A DNA stretch of 64,000 nucleotides from Stakelama saccharophila (GCF_032229225.1 NZ_CP135076.1:1469001-1533000); one strand, 5' to 3'. Shown: positions 47,288 through 58,649, counted from the stretch's first letter. Translations and numbers: made by a program. Notes: generated by a model not told the origin, from the sequence alone.

Positions 47288-49311
47288 TGCCGAAGGTAAC
47301 CGTAGACGGAACCGAGATTGAGGTGCCGCAGGGCGCCACCGTGCTGCAGGCATGCGAGCTTGCCGGCAAGGAGATCCCGCGCTTCTGCTATCATGAGCGG
47401 CTGTCGATCGCCGGCAATTGCCGCATGTGCCTGGTCGAGGTGAAGCCGGGGCCGCCCAAGCCGCAGGCGAGTTGCGCGCTGCCCACGGCCGACGGGCAGG
47501 AGATCCGCACCGATAGCGCCATGGTCAAAGCCGCGCGCGAAGGCGTGATGGAGTTCCTGCTCATCAATCATCCGCTCGACTGCCCGATCTGCGACCAGGG
47601 CGGCGAGTGCGACCTGCAGGACCAGGCCATGGCGTACGGCAAGGGCTGGTCGCGCTATGACGAGAACAAGCGCGCGGTCACCGAGAAATATATGGGGCCG
47701 GTCGTCAAGACGATCATGACCCGGTGCATCCATTGCACCCGCTGCGTGCGCTTTGCCGAGGAAGTCGCGGGCGTCGAGGAAATCGGCGCGATCTATCGCG
47801 GCGAGGACATGCAGATCACGTCCTATCTCGAAGAGGCCGTGCACAGCGAATTGTCCGGCAACGTCAACGACCTGTGCCCGGTCGGCGCGCTGACGCACAA
47901 GCCTTATGCGTTTGAATATCGTCCTTGGGAACTCGGCAAGAGCCTGGCGATCGACGTGATGGATGCGGTCGGCACCAATATTCGCCTCGATCGGCGTGGG
48001 CGCGCCGTGCTTCGCTGCCTGCCGCGCGTCAACGACGAGGTGAACGAGGAGTGGGCGCACGACAAGACCCGCTATCATGTCGACGGTCTGATCCGGCGGC
48101 GGCTCGACCAACCCTATGTCCGGCGCGACGGCAAGCTGGCCGCCGCAAGCTGGGAAGAGGCGTTCGACGCCATAACCGAGGTCGCAAAGACCGCGAAATC
48201 GAATGTCGCCGCGATTGCCGGCGATCTCGTCGATTGCGAGACGATGTTTGCGGCCAAGGCGCTCGTCGGGGAAATGGGCTCGTCGCTGCTCGAAGGGCGG
48301 CAGACGGGCATGGATTATGACGTGTCGAGCCTGTCGGCGGTCAATTTCAACACCACCATCGCGCGGCTCGAAGAGGCGGATGCGATCCTCGTCGTCGGCT
48401 CGAACGTCCGCTGGGAAGCGCCGCTGGTCAACACGCGCATCCGCAAGGCGGTGCGCAAGCAGGGTGCGAAGGTGTTCGGCATCGGTCCCGAGGTCGACCT
48501 GACCTACAAGGTCGAATGGCTGGGCAACGATCTGTCGCTGCTCGGCAAGCTGCCCAAGGCGGCGAAGGACGCGTTCGCGGACGCCAGGAAGCCGGTGGTG
48601 ATCGTCGGCGGGGCGGCGCTCGCCGGCGGACATGGCGGCGCACTGGCGCTCGCCAAGTCGCTGAAGCTCGTCCGCACACTGGAAGACGGCACGACGTGGA
48701 ACGGGTTCAACGTGCTGCACATGTCGGCGGCGCGGATGGGCGGGCTGATGCTGGGCTATGCGCAGGCGGGCGGCCTAGCCGACATTATCGCGGCGAAGCC
48801 CAAGCTCGCCTTCTTCCTGGGCGCCGACGAGGTCGATTATTCGCGCTTCGCCGATAGCTTCAAGGTCTATATCGGGCATCACGGCGATGCCGGGGCGCAT
48901 GCCGCCGACGTCATCCTGCCGGGCGCGAGCTATGCCGAGAAGCCGGGCACCTATGTGAACCTGGAAGGCCGGGTGCAGCGCGGCGACCGCGCGGTGTTCC
49001 CGCCGGGCGACGCGCGCGAGGACTGGACGATCCTGCGCGCGCTTTCGGAGAAGCTGGGCCATACCCTGCCGTTCGACACGTTCGAGGAACTGCGCGCGCA
49101 GATGGCGGCCGATGCGCCGGCACTGGCGAACGAAGGCCTCGCCACGTTCGAATGGAACCCGCCGGCGCTCGACAAGAAAAGCGAGGGCGAGGTCGCCTAT
49201 CCGATCCACGACTTCTATCTGACCAACGCCATCTGCCGCGCCAGCCCGACGATGCAGCGCTGCTCGGCCGAACTGGTCCACGGTGAAGACTTTGCGGAGG
49301 CCGCGGAGTGA
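47287..49311 (+). CDS. nuoG: NADH-quinone oxidoreductase subunit G
   Basis: 674 aa. The N-terminal 2Fe-2S domain has FCYHERLSIAGNCRMCLVEV and ASCALP. The 4Fe-4S ligands are HPLDCPICDQGGECDLQDQ and TRCIHCTRCVRFAEE with a later CPVGAL. A molybdopterin-oxidoreductase-like domain without cofactor follows (SNVRWEAPLVNTRIRKAVRK, FFLGADEVDYSRF, VILPGASYAEKPGTYVNLEGRVQ). It holds the cluster chain of the peripheral arm. The size is like mitochondrial-type NuoG. A family B1 repeat follows. Confidence 0.97.
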
Positions 49312-49332
49312 TGGCAGCGATTTTTACCAATA

Positions 49333-49410
49333 CCGTTCGCTTCGCGCGTAGTCGAGAAGCGGTAAAGCAGCGTCCGGCTGACGTGTCTCGACTGCGCTCG
49401 ACACGAACGG
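49333..49410. repeat. Family B1 palindromic repeat, copy 3, inside the nuo operon
   Basis: It begins CCGTTCGCTTCGCGCGTAGT and ends CTCGACACGAACGG, between nuoG and nuoH, and is closely similar to the copy between nuoB and nuoC. A purine-rich AGGGGGGAG ribosome binding site for nuoH follows. Confidence 0.8.
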
Positions 49411-49426
49411 GTGAGGGGGGAGTGAA

Positions 49427-50482
49427 GTGACAGCCTTCTTCGAATCCCTGGGGATGATGCACGGCTGGGCATGGTTCCTCGCGACCATTGTCGGCATCCT
49501 CGCCATCGCGTTGCCGGTGATGTTGGCGGTCGCCATGGTGATCTATGCCGACCGCAAGATCTGGGCGGCGATGGCGCTCCGGCGCGGGCCGAACGTGGTC
49601 GGGCCGCTGGGATTGCTCCAGTCCTTCGCCGACGGCCTGAAGGTCTTCCTTCAGGAAACGATCATTCCGTCGGGCGCGAACAAGGGCATCTTCCTGCTCG
49701 CCCCGATCATCACCTTCACGGTCGCGCTGATCGTATGGGCGGTGGTGCCGTTCCAGCCCTATGTCGTGCTCGCGAACATCAATGTCGGCCTGCTCTACGT
49801 GCTCGCGGCCTCGTCGCTGGGCGTGTACGGCGTGATCCTGGCCGGTTGGGCGTCCAATTCCAAATATCCCTTCTATTCGGCGATCCGCGCGGCGGCGCAG
49901 ATGGTGTCCTATGAGGTCGCGATCGGTTTCGTCCTGATCTCGGTCGTGCTCTGGTCGGGCAGCTTCAACCTGACGGAAATCGTCGAGGCGCAGCGTGATA
50001 TCTATGGCCTGGGCATCCTGAACGGGTTCGGCTTCAACATCCTGCTGTTCCCGATGGCGGTGGTGTTCTTCATCTCCGCACTGGCGGAGACGCAGCGCCC
50101 GCCGTTCGACCTGACCGAGGCGGAATCGGAACTCGTCGCGGGCTATCAGACGGAATATTCGTCGATGAGCTTCGCGCTGTTCTGGCTGGGCGAATATGCC
50201 AACGTCATCCTGATGTGCGCGCTGAACGCGATCCTGTTCTGGGGCGGCTATCTGCCGCCGCTCGACATTCCGTTCCTCTACGCCGTGCCCGGCATCATCT
50301 GGCTGCTGGCCAAGATGTGCTTCTTCTTCTTCCTGTTCAGTTGGGTGAAGGCAACGGTCCCGCGCTATCGCTACGACCAGTTGATGCGGCTGGGCTGGAA
50401 GATTTTCCTGCCGCTGAGCCTGGTGTTCGTGGTGCTGATTTCCGGTTTCCTGATGCTCACCCGTTACGGAGTTCCCGCATGA
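49427..50482 (+). CDS. nuoH: NADH-quinone oxidoreductase subunit H
   Basis: 351 aa from the GTG at 49427. Eight membrane segments are predictable. Diagnostic stretches are [65 protein letters not shown] spread over about 218-246, and the C-terminal [19 protein letters not shown]. It forms the quinone entry of the membrane arm. ATGA overlap with nuoI. Confidence 0.97.
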   Translation: MTAFFESLGMMHGWAWFLATIVGILAIALPVMLAVAMVIYADRKIWAAMALRRGPNVVGPLGLLQSFADGLKVFLQETIIPSGANKGIFLLAPIITFTVALIVWAVVPFQPYVVLANINVGLLYVLAASSLGVYGVILAGWASNSKYPFYSAIRAAAQMVSYEVAIGFVLISVVLWSGSFNLTEIVEAQRDIYGLGILNGFGFNILLFPMAVVFFISALAETQRPPFDLTEAESELVAGYQTEYSSMSFALFWLGEYANVILMCALNAILFWGGYLPPLDIPFLYAVPGIIWLLAKMCFFFFLFSWVKATVPRYRYDQLMRLGWKIFLPLSLVFVVLISGFLMLTRYGVPA

Positions 50483-50964
50483 GTGTCGCGCAGACGATAC
50501 GATCCTTCACGCTTTGGGAGTTCATCGGCGCGCACGCCAAGACGCTGAGCTACTTCTTCAAGCCCAAGGCGACGATCAACTATCCATATGAGCACAACCC
50601 GGTAAGCCCGCGCTTTCGGGGCGAGCACGCGCTGAGGCGCTATCCCAACGGCGAGGAACGCTGCATCGCGTGCAAGCTGTGCGAAGCGATCTGCCCTGCG
50701 CTCGCCATCACGATCGAGGCCGAGCCGCGCGATGACGGATCGCGGCGCACGACGCGCTACGACATCGACATGACGAAGTGCATCTATTGCGGTCTGTGCC
50801 AGGAGGCGTGCCCCGTCGATGCCATCGTCGAGGGGCCGAATTACGAATTTTCGACCGAAACGCGCGAGGAATTGATCTATCAGAAGGACAAGCTCCTCGA
50901 AAACGGTGACCGTTGGGAACGCGCGATCGCGGCGAACCTTGCCGCCGACGCGCCGTACCGTTAA
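50479..50964 (+). CDS. nuoI: NADH-quinone oxidoreductase subunit I
   Basis: 161 aa from the ATG overlapping the nuoH stop. Two ferredoxin-type 4Fe-4S motifs are complete: [17 protein letters not shown] and [17 protein letters not shown]. The N-terminal amphipathic stretch and [19 protein letters not shown] are typical of the 23-kDa subunit. It passes electrons to the N2 cluster of NuoB. It is followed by a 99-base gap, unusually long for this operon, that carries a half family B2 repeat. Confidence 0.97.
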   Translation: MSVAQTIRSFTLWEFIGAHAKTLSYFFKPKATINYPYEHNPVSPRFRGEHALRRYPNGEERCIACKLCEAICPALAITIEAEPRDDGSRRTTRYDIDMTKCIYCGLCQEACPVDAIVEGPNYEFSTETREELIYQKDKLLENGDRWERAIAANLAADAPYR

Positions 50965-51063
50965 GCGCGCCGTGACTATCGATTCCGTTCCGTTCGGGCT
51001 GCGCCTGTCGGTGCCCTCGTGCACCTGGCGGCCCATACGGAGTTCAGGGGGCATGTTCGTTCA
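50965..51063 (+). other. Spacer between nuoI and nuoJ with a partial repeat
   Basis: It contains TTCGGGCTGCGCCTGTCGG (about 50993-51011), one arm of a family B2 element whose other arm is lost. A GGGGG stretch at about 51047-51051 is the only candidate ribosome binding site for nuoJ. Confidence 0.5.
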
Positions 51064-51675
51064 GTGATCCAAGCAATCGCCTTCTACCTGTTCGCCGCGG
51101 TGGTGCTGATCTCCGCCGCGATGACGATATCGGCGCGCAACCCCGTGCATTCGGTGCTGTGGCTGATTCTCGCCTTCTTCAACGCCGCCGGCCTGATGGT
51201 GCTGGTCGGTGCGGAGTTCATCGCGATGCTGCTCGTCATCGTCTATGTCGGTGCGGTCGCGGTGCTGTTCCTGTTCGTGGTGATGATGCTCGACATCGAT
51301 TTCGCCGAGTTGCGCGCAGGCTTCGTCAAATATTTCTGGATCGGGTTCACGCTGGCCGTGGCGCTGGTCGCCGAGATCCTGATCGCCGTGGGCGCCTGGA
51401 CGGCCGGCGGCATCGATATCGCCAGGCGCATTGCGCCGGTCGATCCGGCGGTGCCCAATATCGAGGCGATCGGGCGCCTGCTCTATACGCGCTATCTTTT
51501 CGTGTTCGAAGGCGCCGGGCTGGTGCTGCTGGTCGCGATGATCGGCGCGATCGTGCTGACGCACCGGCAGCGCGCGGGCGTGCGGCCGCAGAAGATCAGC
51601 CGCCAGATCAACCGCCGGTCGAAGGACGCGATCCGCAATGTCGATGCGCCCGTGGGGCAGGGGGTGGAGCTGTGA
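51064..51675 (+). CDS. nuoJ: NADH-quinone oxidoreductase subunit J
   Basis: 203 aa from the GTG at 51064 ([20 protein letters not shown]). Five membrane helices are seen. [52 protein letters not shown] spans the conserved ND6-like core, here about residues 26-76. The C-terminal tail is basic. The ribosome binding site is poor and distant, so translation may depend on a structure in the preceding spacer. GTGA overlap with nuoK. Confidence 0.95.
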   Translation: MIQAIAFYLFAAVVLISAAMTISARNPVHSVLWLILAFFNAAGLMVLVGAEFIAMLLVIVYVGAVAVLFLFVVMMLDIDFAELRAGFVKYFWIGFTLAVALVAEILIAVGAWTAGGIDIARRIAPVDPAVPNIEAIGRLLYTRYLFVFEGAGLVLLVAMIGAIVLTHRQRAGVRPQKISRQINRRSKDAIRNVDAPVGQGVEL

Positions 51676-51977
51676 TCGGCCTTACGCACTATCTCGTCGT
51701 TTCGGCGATCCTGTTCACCATGGGGGTGCTCGGCATCTTCGCCAACCGCAAGAACCTGATCGTCATCCTGATGGCGATCGAGTTGATCCTGCTGGCGGTG
51801 AACCTGAACCTTGTGGCCTTTTCCGCCTATCTCCACGATCTGGTGGGGCAGGTCTTCGCCATGTTCGTGTTGACCGTAGCCGCCGGCGAGGCGGCGATCG
51901 GGCTGGCGATCCTGGTGATCTATTTCCGTGGCCGCGGCTCGATCGCGGTCGATGACGTCAACCGGATGAAGGGGTGA
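51672..51977 (+). CDS. nuoK: NADH-quinone oxidoreductase subunit K
   Basis: 101 aa from a GTG overlapping the nuoJ stop. Three membrane helices carry the conserved membrane glutamates in [14 protein letters not shown] and [13 protein letters not shown] that form the proton path. [16 protein letters not shown] is the usual C-terminus. The length is typical. Confidence 0.97.
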   Translation: MIGLTHYLVVSAILFTMGVLGIFANRKNLIVILMAIELILLAVNLNLVAFSAYLHDLVGQVFAMFVLTVAAGEAAIGLAILVIYFRGRGSIAVDDVNRMKG

Positions 51978-51984
51978 TCATTCG

Positions 51985-54081
51985 GTGATCCAGCTTATCG
52001 TATTCCTGCCGCTGCTCGCTGCCGCTTTCGCCGGGCTCAGCAATCGCGCCTTCGGGGCGACGCTGCCCAAGATCGTGACGACGGGCGCCCTGTTCATCGC
52101 CTGCGCGCTGTCCTGGCCGATCTTCATCGGTTTTCTGCAGGGCACGTCGGAGCCGAGCGTCGCGCCCATCGCGACCTGGATGATGTCGGGCGATTTCGAC
52201 GTTTCCTGGGCGCTGCGCGTCGATGCGCTGACGGCCGTCATGCTGGTCGTGGTGACCACGGTGTCCTCGCTCGTCCACCTGTATAGCTGGGGCTATATGG
52301 ACGAGGACCCGGATCAGCCGCGTTTCTTCGCCTATCTGTCGCTGTTCACCTTCGCCATGCTGATGCTGGTGACGGCGAACAACCTGATCCAGCTCTTCTT
52401 CGGCTGGGAAGGCGTCGGCCTGGCATCCTATCTGCTGATCGGCTTCTGGTTCCAGAAGGCGAGCGCGCGTGCCGCGGCGATCAAGGCTTTCGTGGTCAAC
52501 CGGGTGGGCGATCTGGGCTTCATGCTCGGCATCTTCGGCACGTTCCTGGTGTTCGGCACCGTCTCCATCCCCGAGATTCTCGCCGCCGCACCCGGCATGG
52601 CGGGGTCGACGATCGGCTTTCTGGGCCTGCGTGCCGACACGATGACGGTGCTGTGCCTGCTGTTGTTCGTCGGCGCGATGGGCAAGTCGGCGCAGATCGG
52701 CCTGCACACCTGGCTTCCCGACGCGATGGAAGGCCCGACCCCGGTGTCGGCGCTGATCCACGCAGCGACCATGGTGACCGCGGGTGTGTTCATGGTGTGC
52801 CGCCTGTCGCCGATGTTCGAAACGAGCCCGGTGGCACTCGGCGTCGTCACCTTCATCGGCGCGCTGACCTGCTTCTTCGCGGCGACGATCGGCACGGTGC
52901 AGACGGACATCAAGCGCGTGATCGCCTATTCGACGTGCAGCCAGCTCGGCTACATGTTCTTTGCCGCCGGCGTCGGCGCATATGGCGCGGCGATGTTCCA
53001 CCTGTTCACGCATGCCTTCTTCAAGGCGCTGCTGTTCCTCGGCGCGGGCTCGGTCATCCATGCGATGCACCACGAGCAGGACATGCGCTATTACGGTGCG
53101 CTGCGAAAGGAGATCCCGGTCACCTTCTGGGCGATGATGGCGGGCACCCTGGCGATCACCGGCGTCGGCATTCCTTTCCTCGACATCGGCTTTGCCGGGT
53201 TCCACTCCAAGGATTCGATCATCGAGAGTGCGTTCGCCGCGGGCGGAATGGGCGCGTATTGGGCCGGCGTGATCGCCGCGCTGCTGACGAGCTTCTATTC
53301 CTGGCGGCTGATGTTCCTGACGTTCTGGGGCAAGCCGCGCTGGGCGGGTTCGGAGCATATCCAGCATGCGATCCACGACGCGCACGGCCATCACGAGGCG
53401 GAAGATGCGCATGTCGAACATCCGACGCGCGAGGTGGAGGACAATCCGCAGGCCGAGGATGCGGGAGCGGAGCCGCACGAGGCCGGCCCGCGCAAGACCG
53501 ACATGCCGGGTGGAACGGGCGGATATCATCCGCATGAAAGTCCGTGGATGATGCTGGTGCCGCTCGTCGTCCTGTCGATGGGGGCGGTGTTCGCCGGCGT
53601 GTTCTTCCACCAGTTCTTCATCGATCCGGAGGCCGGCGCGAATTTCTGGAAGGGCAGCCTGTTCTTCAACGAGCATCTGGCGCACGCAGCGCACGAAATC
53701 CCGGAATGGGGCAAGCTGGCCGCGACGATCGTGATGCTGATCGGATTGGTGACGGCCTGGTACGGCTATATCCGGAACAAGGAGTTTCCGGCGCGCACGG
53801 CGGATCACTTCCGCGTCCTGTACCGCTTCCTTCTCCACAAATGGTATTTCGACGAGATCTATCATTTCCTCTTCGTGCGTTCCGCGTTCGCTTTCGGGCG
53901 GCTGTTCTGGAAGCGCGGCGACGAGGGCACGATCGATCGCTTCGGGCCGAACGGCTCGGCGGCGCTGGTGGCCTTCGGCAGCCGGATCGCCGGACGCGTT
54001 CAATCGGGATATCTCTACGCTTATGCATTCGTCATGCTGATCGGGCTCACCGCCGCGGTTACCTGGGCAATCACGCGGTAA
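51985..54081 (+). CDS. nuoL: NADH-quinone oxidoreductase subunit L
   Basis: 698 aa from the GTG at 51985. Antiporter-like core: [57 protein letters not shown] in its two adjoining parts, the lysine in [15 protein letters not shown], and [27 protein letters not shown] His/Glu/Asp-rich loop of about 55 residues ([14 protein letters not shown]..., about 465-515) lies between helices 13 and 14 and is longer than in E. coli. The long lateral helix and final membrane helix are present. It is the distal proton channel. Confidence 0.97.
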   Translation: MIQLIVFLPLLAAAFAGLSNRAFGATLPKIVTTGALFIACALSWPIFIGFLQGTSEPSVAPIATWMMSGDFDVSWALRVDALTAVMLVVVTTVSSLVHLYSWGYMDEDPDQPRFFAYLSLFTFAMLMLVTANNLIQLFFGWEGVGLASYLLIGFWFQKASARAAAIKAFVVNRVGDLGFMLGIFGTFLVFGTVSIPEILAAAPGMAGSTIGFLGLRADTMTVLCLLLFVGAMGKSAQIGLHTWLPDAMEGPTPVSALIHAATMVTAGVFMVCRLSPMFETSPVALGVVTFIGALTCFFAATIGTVQTDIKRVIAYSTCSQLGYMFFAAGVGAYGAAMFHLFTHAFFKALLFLGAGSVIHAMHHEQDMRYYGALRKEIPVTFWAMMAGTLAITGVGIPFLDIGFAGFHSKDSIIESAFAAGGMGAYWAGVIAALLTSFYSWRLMFLTFWGKPRWAGSEHIQHAIHDAHGHHEAEDAHVEHPTREVEDNPQAEDAGAEPHEAGPRKTDMPGGTGGYHPHESPWMMLVPLVVLSMGAVFAGVFFHQFFIDPEAGANFWKGSLFFNEHLAHAAHEIPEWGKLAATIVMLIGLVTAWYGYIRNKEFPARTADHFRVLYRFLLHKWYFDEIYHFLFVRSAFAFGRLFWKRGDEGTIDRFGPNGSAALVAFGSRIAGRVQSGYLYAYAFVMLIGLTAAVTWAITR

Positions 54082-54094
54082 GGATGGCAATGCG

Positions 54095-55630
54095 ATGAAC
54101 GGTTTTCCCATTCTTTCCGTGATGCTCGCCGTGCCTGCGGTCGCGGCGGCCATCTGTCTGTTCCTCGATGCGAAGTCGGCGCGCTGGCTGGCGCTGGCGG
54201 CGACGCTAGTCAATCTGGCGCTGGGTGTGCTGCTCTGGGCCAATTTCGACATCGGCGGCGCGCAGTGGCAGTTCGTAGAGCATTCCGACGCGCTGTTCGG
54301 GACCTTCACCTGGTCGCTGGGCATCGACGGCTTCGCCCTTCTGCTGATCATGCTTTCGGTGTTCCTGATGCCGATCTGCATCGGCGCGAGCTGGGAAGCG
54401 ATCCAGAAGCGCGTGCCGGAATATATGGCGCTGTTCCTGCTGACCGAATTGCTGATGATCGGCACGTTCGCGGCGCAGGACCTGTTCCTGTTCTACATCT
54501 TCTTCGAGGCCGGCCTGATCCCGATGTATCTGATCATCGGCATCTGGGGCGGCACGAACCGGATCTACGCCAGTTACAAATTCTTCCTCTATACGCTGCT
54601 CGGGTCGGTGCTGATGCTGATCGCGATGCTGTGGATGAGCCAGAATGCGGGTACGACCTATATTCCCGACCTGATGGACCACGATTTCCCGGTTCATGCG
54701 CAGACCTGGCTGTGGCTCGCCTTCTTCGCCTCTTTCGCGGTGAAGATGCCGATGTGGCCGGTCCACACCTGGCTGCCCGACGCGCACGTCCAGGCGCCGA
54801 CGGCGGGCTCGGTGATCCTGGCGGGCGTGCTCTTGAAGCTGGGCGGCTACGGCTTCCTGCGCTTTTCGCTGCCGATGTTCCCCGAAGCCTCGTCGCAGCT
54901 CATCTGGCTCGTCTTCGCGCTGTCGGCGGTAGCGGTGATCTACACCTCGCTCGTCGCGTTGGTGCAGCAGGACATGAAGAAGCTGATCGCCTATTCCTCG
55001 GTCGCGCACATGGCGATCGTCACGATCGGGCTGTTCGCCTTCAACCGACAGGGGATAGAGGGCGCGATGCTGGTGATGCTGGGCCATGGTCTGGTGTCCG
55101 GCGCGCTGTTCCTGTGCGTCGGGGTGATCTACGACCGGCTGCACACGCGCGAGATCAGCCGCTATGGCGGGCTGGCGATCAACATGCCGCGTTATGCGAC
55201 GCTGTTTCTGCTCTTCACCATGGCCTCGATCGGCCTGCCGGGCACGAGCAACTTCGTCGGCGAATTGCTGGCGCTGATGGGCACCTATCAGGTATCGACC
55301 TGGATCACGCTGCTGTGCGCCACCGGCATCATCCTGGGCGCGGCCTATATGCTGTATCTCTATGCCCGCGTGGTGTTCGGCGATCTGACCAAGGAAGATG
55401 TGAAGGCGATGCCTGATCTGAGCAAGCGCGAGATCGCGCTGCTGGCGCCCGTCGCGGCGGTCGTGTTGTGGATGGGCGTCTATCCCGAAAGCTTCCTCGC
55501 GCCGATGCGCGACGACGTCGCCATCCTGTTGCAGCGGATCGACCGCGCGCAGCCGGAAGGCGATTCCCGGCCCACCGCCGGAAGCGGGGTTGCGCACGCG
55601 GCCGAAGCCGGTCACGGGGAGGCGCACTGA
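54095..55630 (+). CDS. nuoM: NADH-quinone oxidoreductase subunit M
   Basis: 511 aa, about 14 membrane helices. Motifs: FEAGLIPMYLIIGIWGG, FAVKMPMWPVHTWLPDAHVQAPTAGSVILAGVLLKLGGYG in adjoining parts, KKLIAYSSVAHMAIVTIGLFAFN and GTSNFVGELLALMGTYQ. It is the antiporter-like proton channel between NuoL and NuoN. The soluble tail of about 30 residues (Arg/Pro/Gly/His-rich) extends past the usual end. The stop overlaps nuoN by one base. Confidence 0.97.
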   Translation: MNGFPILSVMLAVPAVAAAICLFLDAKSARWLALAATLVNLALGVLLWANFDIGGAQWQFVEHSDALFGTFTWSLGIDGFALLLIMLSVFLMPICIGASWEAIQKRVPEYMALFLLTELLMIGTFAAQDLFLFYIFFEAGLIPMYLIIGIWGGTNRIYASYKFFLYTLLGSVLMLIAMLWMSQNAGTTYIPDLMDHDFPVHAQTWLWLAFFASFAVKMPMWPVHTWLPDAHVQAPTAGSVILAGVLLKLGGYGFLRFSLPMFPEASSQLIWLVFALSAVAVIYTSLVALVQQDMKKLIAYSSVAHMAIVTIGLFAFNRQGIEGAMLVMLGHGLVSGALFLCVGVIYDRLHTREISRYGGLAINMPRYATLFLLFTMASIGLPGTSNFVGELLALMGTYQVSTWITLLCATGIILGAAYMLYLYARVVFGDLTKEDVKAMPDLSKREIALLAPVAAVVLWMGVYPESFLAPMRDDVAILLQRIDRAQPEGDSRPTAGSGVAHAAEAGHGEAH

Positions 55631-57075
55631 TGTCCTACGCCTCGCAACTGGTGATGACCCTGCCGGAGGTCGTGCTGTCGCTCGGCGCGCTGGTGCTGAT
55701 GCTCGTCGCCGCCTGGGGCGGGCAGCGGTCCGCTTACGGCGTGAGCCTGGCGGCGGTGGCGCTGCTGGCCGGCGCCGCCATTGCGCTGATCGGTCCCGCG
55801 ACCGGTGGCGGGGAAGCCTTTTACGGCCTCTACCGCGCGGATGCCTTTGCCGGCTTCGCCAAGCTGCTGATCTACATCGCCGCCGGCGTGTCGATCCTGA
55901 TCGCGCCGCGCTTCTTCGCCGCGACCGGCGGGGACGACCTGCGGCCCGAATATCCGGTGCTGATCCTGTTGTCGGCGGTCGGCATGGGCATCATGGTATC
56001 GGCAGCCGATCTGTTGACGCTCTATGTCGGTCTCGAACTGCAGAGCCTTGCCGCTTATGTGCTGGCGAGCTTCATGCGGCGCGACACGCGTTCGGCCGAG
56101 GCCGGCCTGAAATATTTCGTGCTCGGCGCGCTGGCGAGCGGGATCCTGCTCTACGGCATCTCGCTGGTCTACGGCTTTACCGGAACGACGCTGTTCGACG
56201 ACATCGCCGTGCGCTATGCCGCCGGAATGTCGACGGGCATGCTGTTCGGCCTGGTCTTCGTCTTCGCCGGCATCGCCTTCAAGATTTCCGCCGTGCCGTT
56301 CCACATGTGGACGCCCGACGTCTATGAAGGCGCGCCGACGCCCGTCACGGCCTTCTTCGCCAGTGCGCCCAAGGTCGCGGCGATGGGCCTGGCACTGCGC
56401 GTCGCGGTTGAGGCGATGGGTCCGGCGCTGACCGAGTGGCGACAGATCGTGATCTTCGCGGCGCTGGCGTCGATCTTCCTGGGCGCCGTGGCGGCGATCG
56501 GGCAGACCAATATCAAACGCCTGCTCGCTTATTCCTCGATCAACAATGTCGGGTTCGCGCTGATCGGGCTCGCCGCCGGAACGCGCGAAGGCGTCGCGGC
56601 CGTGCTGGTCTATATGGCGATCTATGTCGTGATGACGCTGGCGAGCTTCCTGGTCGTGCTGCAGATGCGCGGGCAGGACGGCAGGCCGATCGAGACGATC
56701 GAGAGCCTGTCGGGCCTGTCGACCACGCGGCCGGGCCTTGCCTGGGCACTGCTGATCGTCATGTTCTCGCTTGCCGGCATCCCGCCGATGTTCGGCTTCT
56801 ACGCCAAGTTCGTCGTGTTCAGCGCGGCGGTGCAGGCGGGGCTGTTCCCGCTGGCGGTGGCCGGCGTCGTCGGTTCGGTGGTCGGCGCCTATTACTATCT
56901 GCGGATCGTCAAGACGATGTTCTTCGATGCGCCCGCGCCCGAATATGCGCCGATGGAAAGCCGGATGGAGGGCGGTCTGCTGACGATCGCCACGATCTGC
57001 ATCTCGCCGTTCGCCTATCTTGCCGTTCCGGCCCTGACGGCGTGGTCGCTGGCCGCTGCGCAGGCGTTGTTCTGA
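55630..57075 (+). CDS. nuoN: NADH-quinone oxidoreductase subunit N
   Basis: 481 aa from the ATG overlapping the nuoM stop (TGATG). Motifs: LYVGLELQSLAAYVLASF, EAGLKYFVLGALASGILLYG, KISAVPFHMWTPDVYEGAPTPVTAFFASAPKVAAM in adjoining parts, KRLLAYSSINNVGFALIG and GIPPMFGFYAKFVVF. It is the last complex I subunit, third antiporter-like channel. Its stop is immediately shared with the probable CTG start of birA. Confidence 0.97.
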   Translation: MSYASQLVMTLPEVVLSLGALVLMLVAAWGGQRSAYGVSLAAVALLAGAAIALIGPATGGGEAFYGLYRADAFAGFAKLLIYIAAGVSILIAPRFFAATGGDDLRPEYPVLILLSAVGMGIMVSAADLLTLYVGLELQSLAAYVLASFMRRDTRSAEAGLKYFVLGALASGILLYGISLVYGFTGTTLFDDIAVRYAAGMSTGMLFGLVFVFAGIAFKISAVPFHMWTPDVYEGAPTPVTAFFASAPKVAAMGLALRVAVEAMGPALTEWRQIVIFAALASIFLGAVAAIGQTNIKRLLAYSSINNVGFALIGLAAGTREGVAAVLVYMAIYVVMTLASFLVVLQMRGQDGRPIETIESLSGLSTTRPGLAWALLIVMFSLAGIPPMFGFYAKFVVFSAAVQAGLFPLAVAGVVGSVVGAYYYLRIVKTMFFDAPAPEYAPMESRMEGGLLTIATICISPFAYLAVPALTAWSLAAAQALF

Positions 57076-57776
57076 CGACGATCCGCACGCTCGCAGAGAC
57101 GGGCTCGACCAACGCCGATCTCCTCTTGCTCGCCCGGGAGGGCGCGGCGGAGGGGACGTGGCTCCGCGCCGAGCGGCAGACCGCCGGGCGCGGTCGGCAG
57201 GGGCGGCAATGGGCCTCGCCCGCGGGCAATTGCTATGCGAGCACCCTGATCCGGCTGCGACCTTCCGATCCGCCGGCTGCGACGCTGGCGTTGACGGCGG
57301 CAATCGCGCTGCATGAGGCGGTTGCCGTCTATTGCGACAGCCCGATCCGATTGAAATGGCCCAATGACCTGTTGCTGGACGGCGCCAAGCTTTCCGGCAT
57401 TCTGCTCGAGCGCGCCGGCGACGCCGTCGTGATCGGATTCGGCGTAAACCTGGCGCACCATCCGCAGGGACTGGAGCGCGCGGCAACCAGCCTTGCGGAA
57501 CACGGCATGTCGATCGACCCGGCGATGTTCGTGGAGACGCTGGCCGAAAGCGTCGCCCGCTGGCTTTCGCGTTGGCGGGGCGAAGGCATCGCGCCGATTC
57601 GCAGTCGCTGGCTGGCCTGCGCGCATCCGCCGGGGACCGCGCTCACCGCCCGGACCAGCGACGGAGCGAGTGTCGACGGGTTGTTCGACGGGCTGGACGG
57701 CGACGGCGCATTGATCCTGCGCTTGGCCTCGGGCGAACGCCATGTCATTCACGCAGGCGATGTCTTCCTGATCTGA
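57072..57776 (+). CDS. birA: Biotin--[acetyl-CoA-carboxylase] ligase
   Basis: About 234 aa. The ligase core is clear: [37 protein letters not shown] (biotinyl-AMP loop), [20 protein letters not shown] and [13 protein letters not shown]. It has no N-terminal DNA-binding domain, as in most alphaproteobacteria. The start is uncertain. No ATG, GTG or TTG lies at the expected place; the annotation uses CTG at 57072, which overlaps the nuoN stop (CTGA). A GTG at 57042 inside nuoN would add ten residues. It attaches biotin to the carboxyl-carrier protein. Confidence 0.9.
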   Translation: MTTIRTLAETGSTNADLLLLAREGAAEGTWLRAERQTAGRGRQGRQWASPAGNCYASTLIRLRPSDPPAATLALTAAIALHEAVAVYCDSPIRLKWPNDLLLDGAKLSGILLERAGDAVVIGFGVNLAHHPQGLERAATSLAEHGMSIDPAMFVETLAESVARWLSRWRGEGIAPIRSRWLACAHPPGTALTARTSDGASVDGLFDGLDGDGALILRLASGERHVIHAGDVFLI

Positions 57777-57805
57777 AGACCGCCGCCAGACAGAGGAGAG
57801 CGATC

Positions 57806-58603
57806 GTGCTGCTCGCGATCGATGCCGGAAATACCAACATCGTCTTCGCCCTGTTCGAGCCGGGCCCGGAGCCTGGCGATCCGGGCCGGATCCGCACCCG
57901 CTGGCGCATCACGACGGATCCGCGGCGGACGGCCGACGAATATGCCGTCTGGCTCAGTCAGCTCCTGCAGCTCGAAGGGTTCGAGCGCGGCGATGTGAAC
58001 GACGTCATCATCGGCACGGTCGTGCCGCGCGCGCTGCACAATCTGGAGGTGCTGGCGACGAAATATTTCGGCGTGACCCCCGTTATCGCCGGGCAGGGCG
58101 ATGCCGGCTGGGGGATCGCGCTCGACGTGGACGAGCCGCAGAGCCTGGGCGCCGACCGCGCGCTCAACATGATCGCGGCGCATGCGAGCCATGGCGGTGA
58201 CCTGCTGATCATCGATTTCGGCACCGCGACGACGTTCGACGTGATAGATTATCGCGGCGCGTACAAGGGCGGCATCATTGCGCCGGGCATCAATCTGTCG
58301 CTCGATGCGCTGGTCAGCGCGGCGGCGAAACTGCCGCGGATCGCGATCGACGAGCCCGCGACCAATTCGGTCATCGGGCGGAACACGGTCGACCAGATGC
58401 AGATCGGCATCTATTGGGGGTATATCGCGATGATGGAAGGCCTCGTCGCGCGCATGAAGGCGGAGATCGGAAGGCCGGTAAAGGTGGTGGCGACGGGCGG
58501 CCTCGCGGTCCTGTTCGAGCGGCACACCGATATCTTCGACGCTGTCGAAACCGATCTGACGCTTCAGGGATTGGCGATATTGCGGGCACGCGCCCATATC
58601 TAG
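57806..58603 (+). CDS. coaX: Type III pantothenate kinase
   Basis: 265 aa from the GTG at 57806, which has GAGGAGAG at good spacing. ASKHA-fold motifs: [16 protein letters not shown] (phosphate 1), [39 protein letters not shown] (phosphate 2), [17 protein letters not shown] and [12 protein letters not shown] (adenosine). It carries out the first step of CoA synthesis. CoaX needs no regulation by CoA feedback, unlike CoaA. It sits in the conserved nuoN-birA-coaX-rnj order. Confidence 0.96.
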   Translation: MLLAIDAGNTNIVFALFEPGPEPGDPGRIRTRWRITTDPRRTADEYAVWLSQLLQLEGFERGDVNDVIIGTVVPRALHNLEVLATKYFGVTPVIAGQGDAGWGIALDVDEPQSLGADRALNMIAAHASHGGDLLIIDFGTATTFDVIDYRGAYKGGIIAPGINLSLDALVSAAAKLPRIAIDEPATNSVIGRNTVDQMQIGIYWGYIAMMEGLVARMKAEIGRPVKVVATGGLAVLFERHTDIFDAVETDLTLQGLAILRARAHI

Positions 58604-58649
58604 AACCGAACGGCGCAACGATGGACGCCGGCAACGCAACAGGAACTCT

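Noticed and set aside
51958..54465. 835-codon minus-strand open frame opposite nuoL
   Set aside because: It is a shadow of nuoL with a low-complexity translation and no start context; the plus-strand gene is certain.
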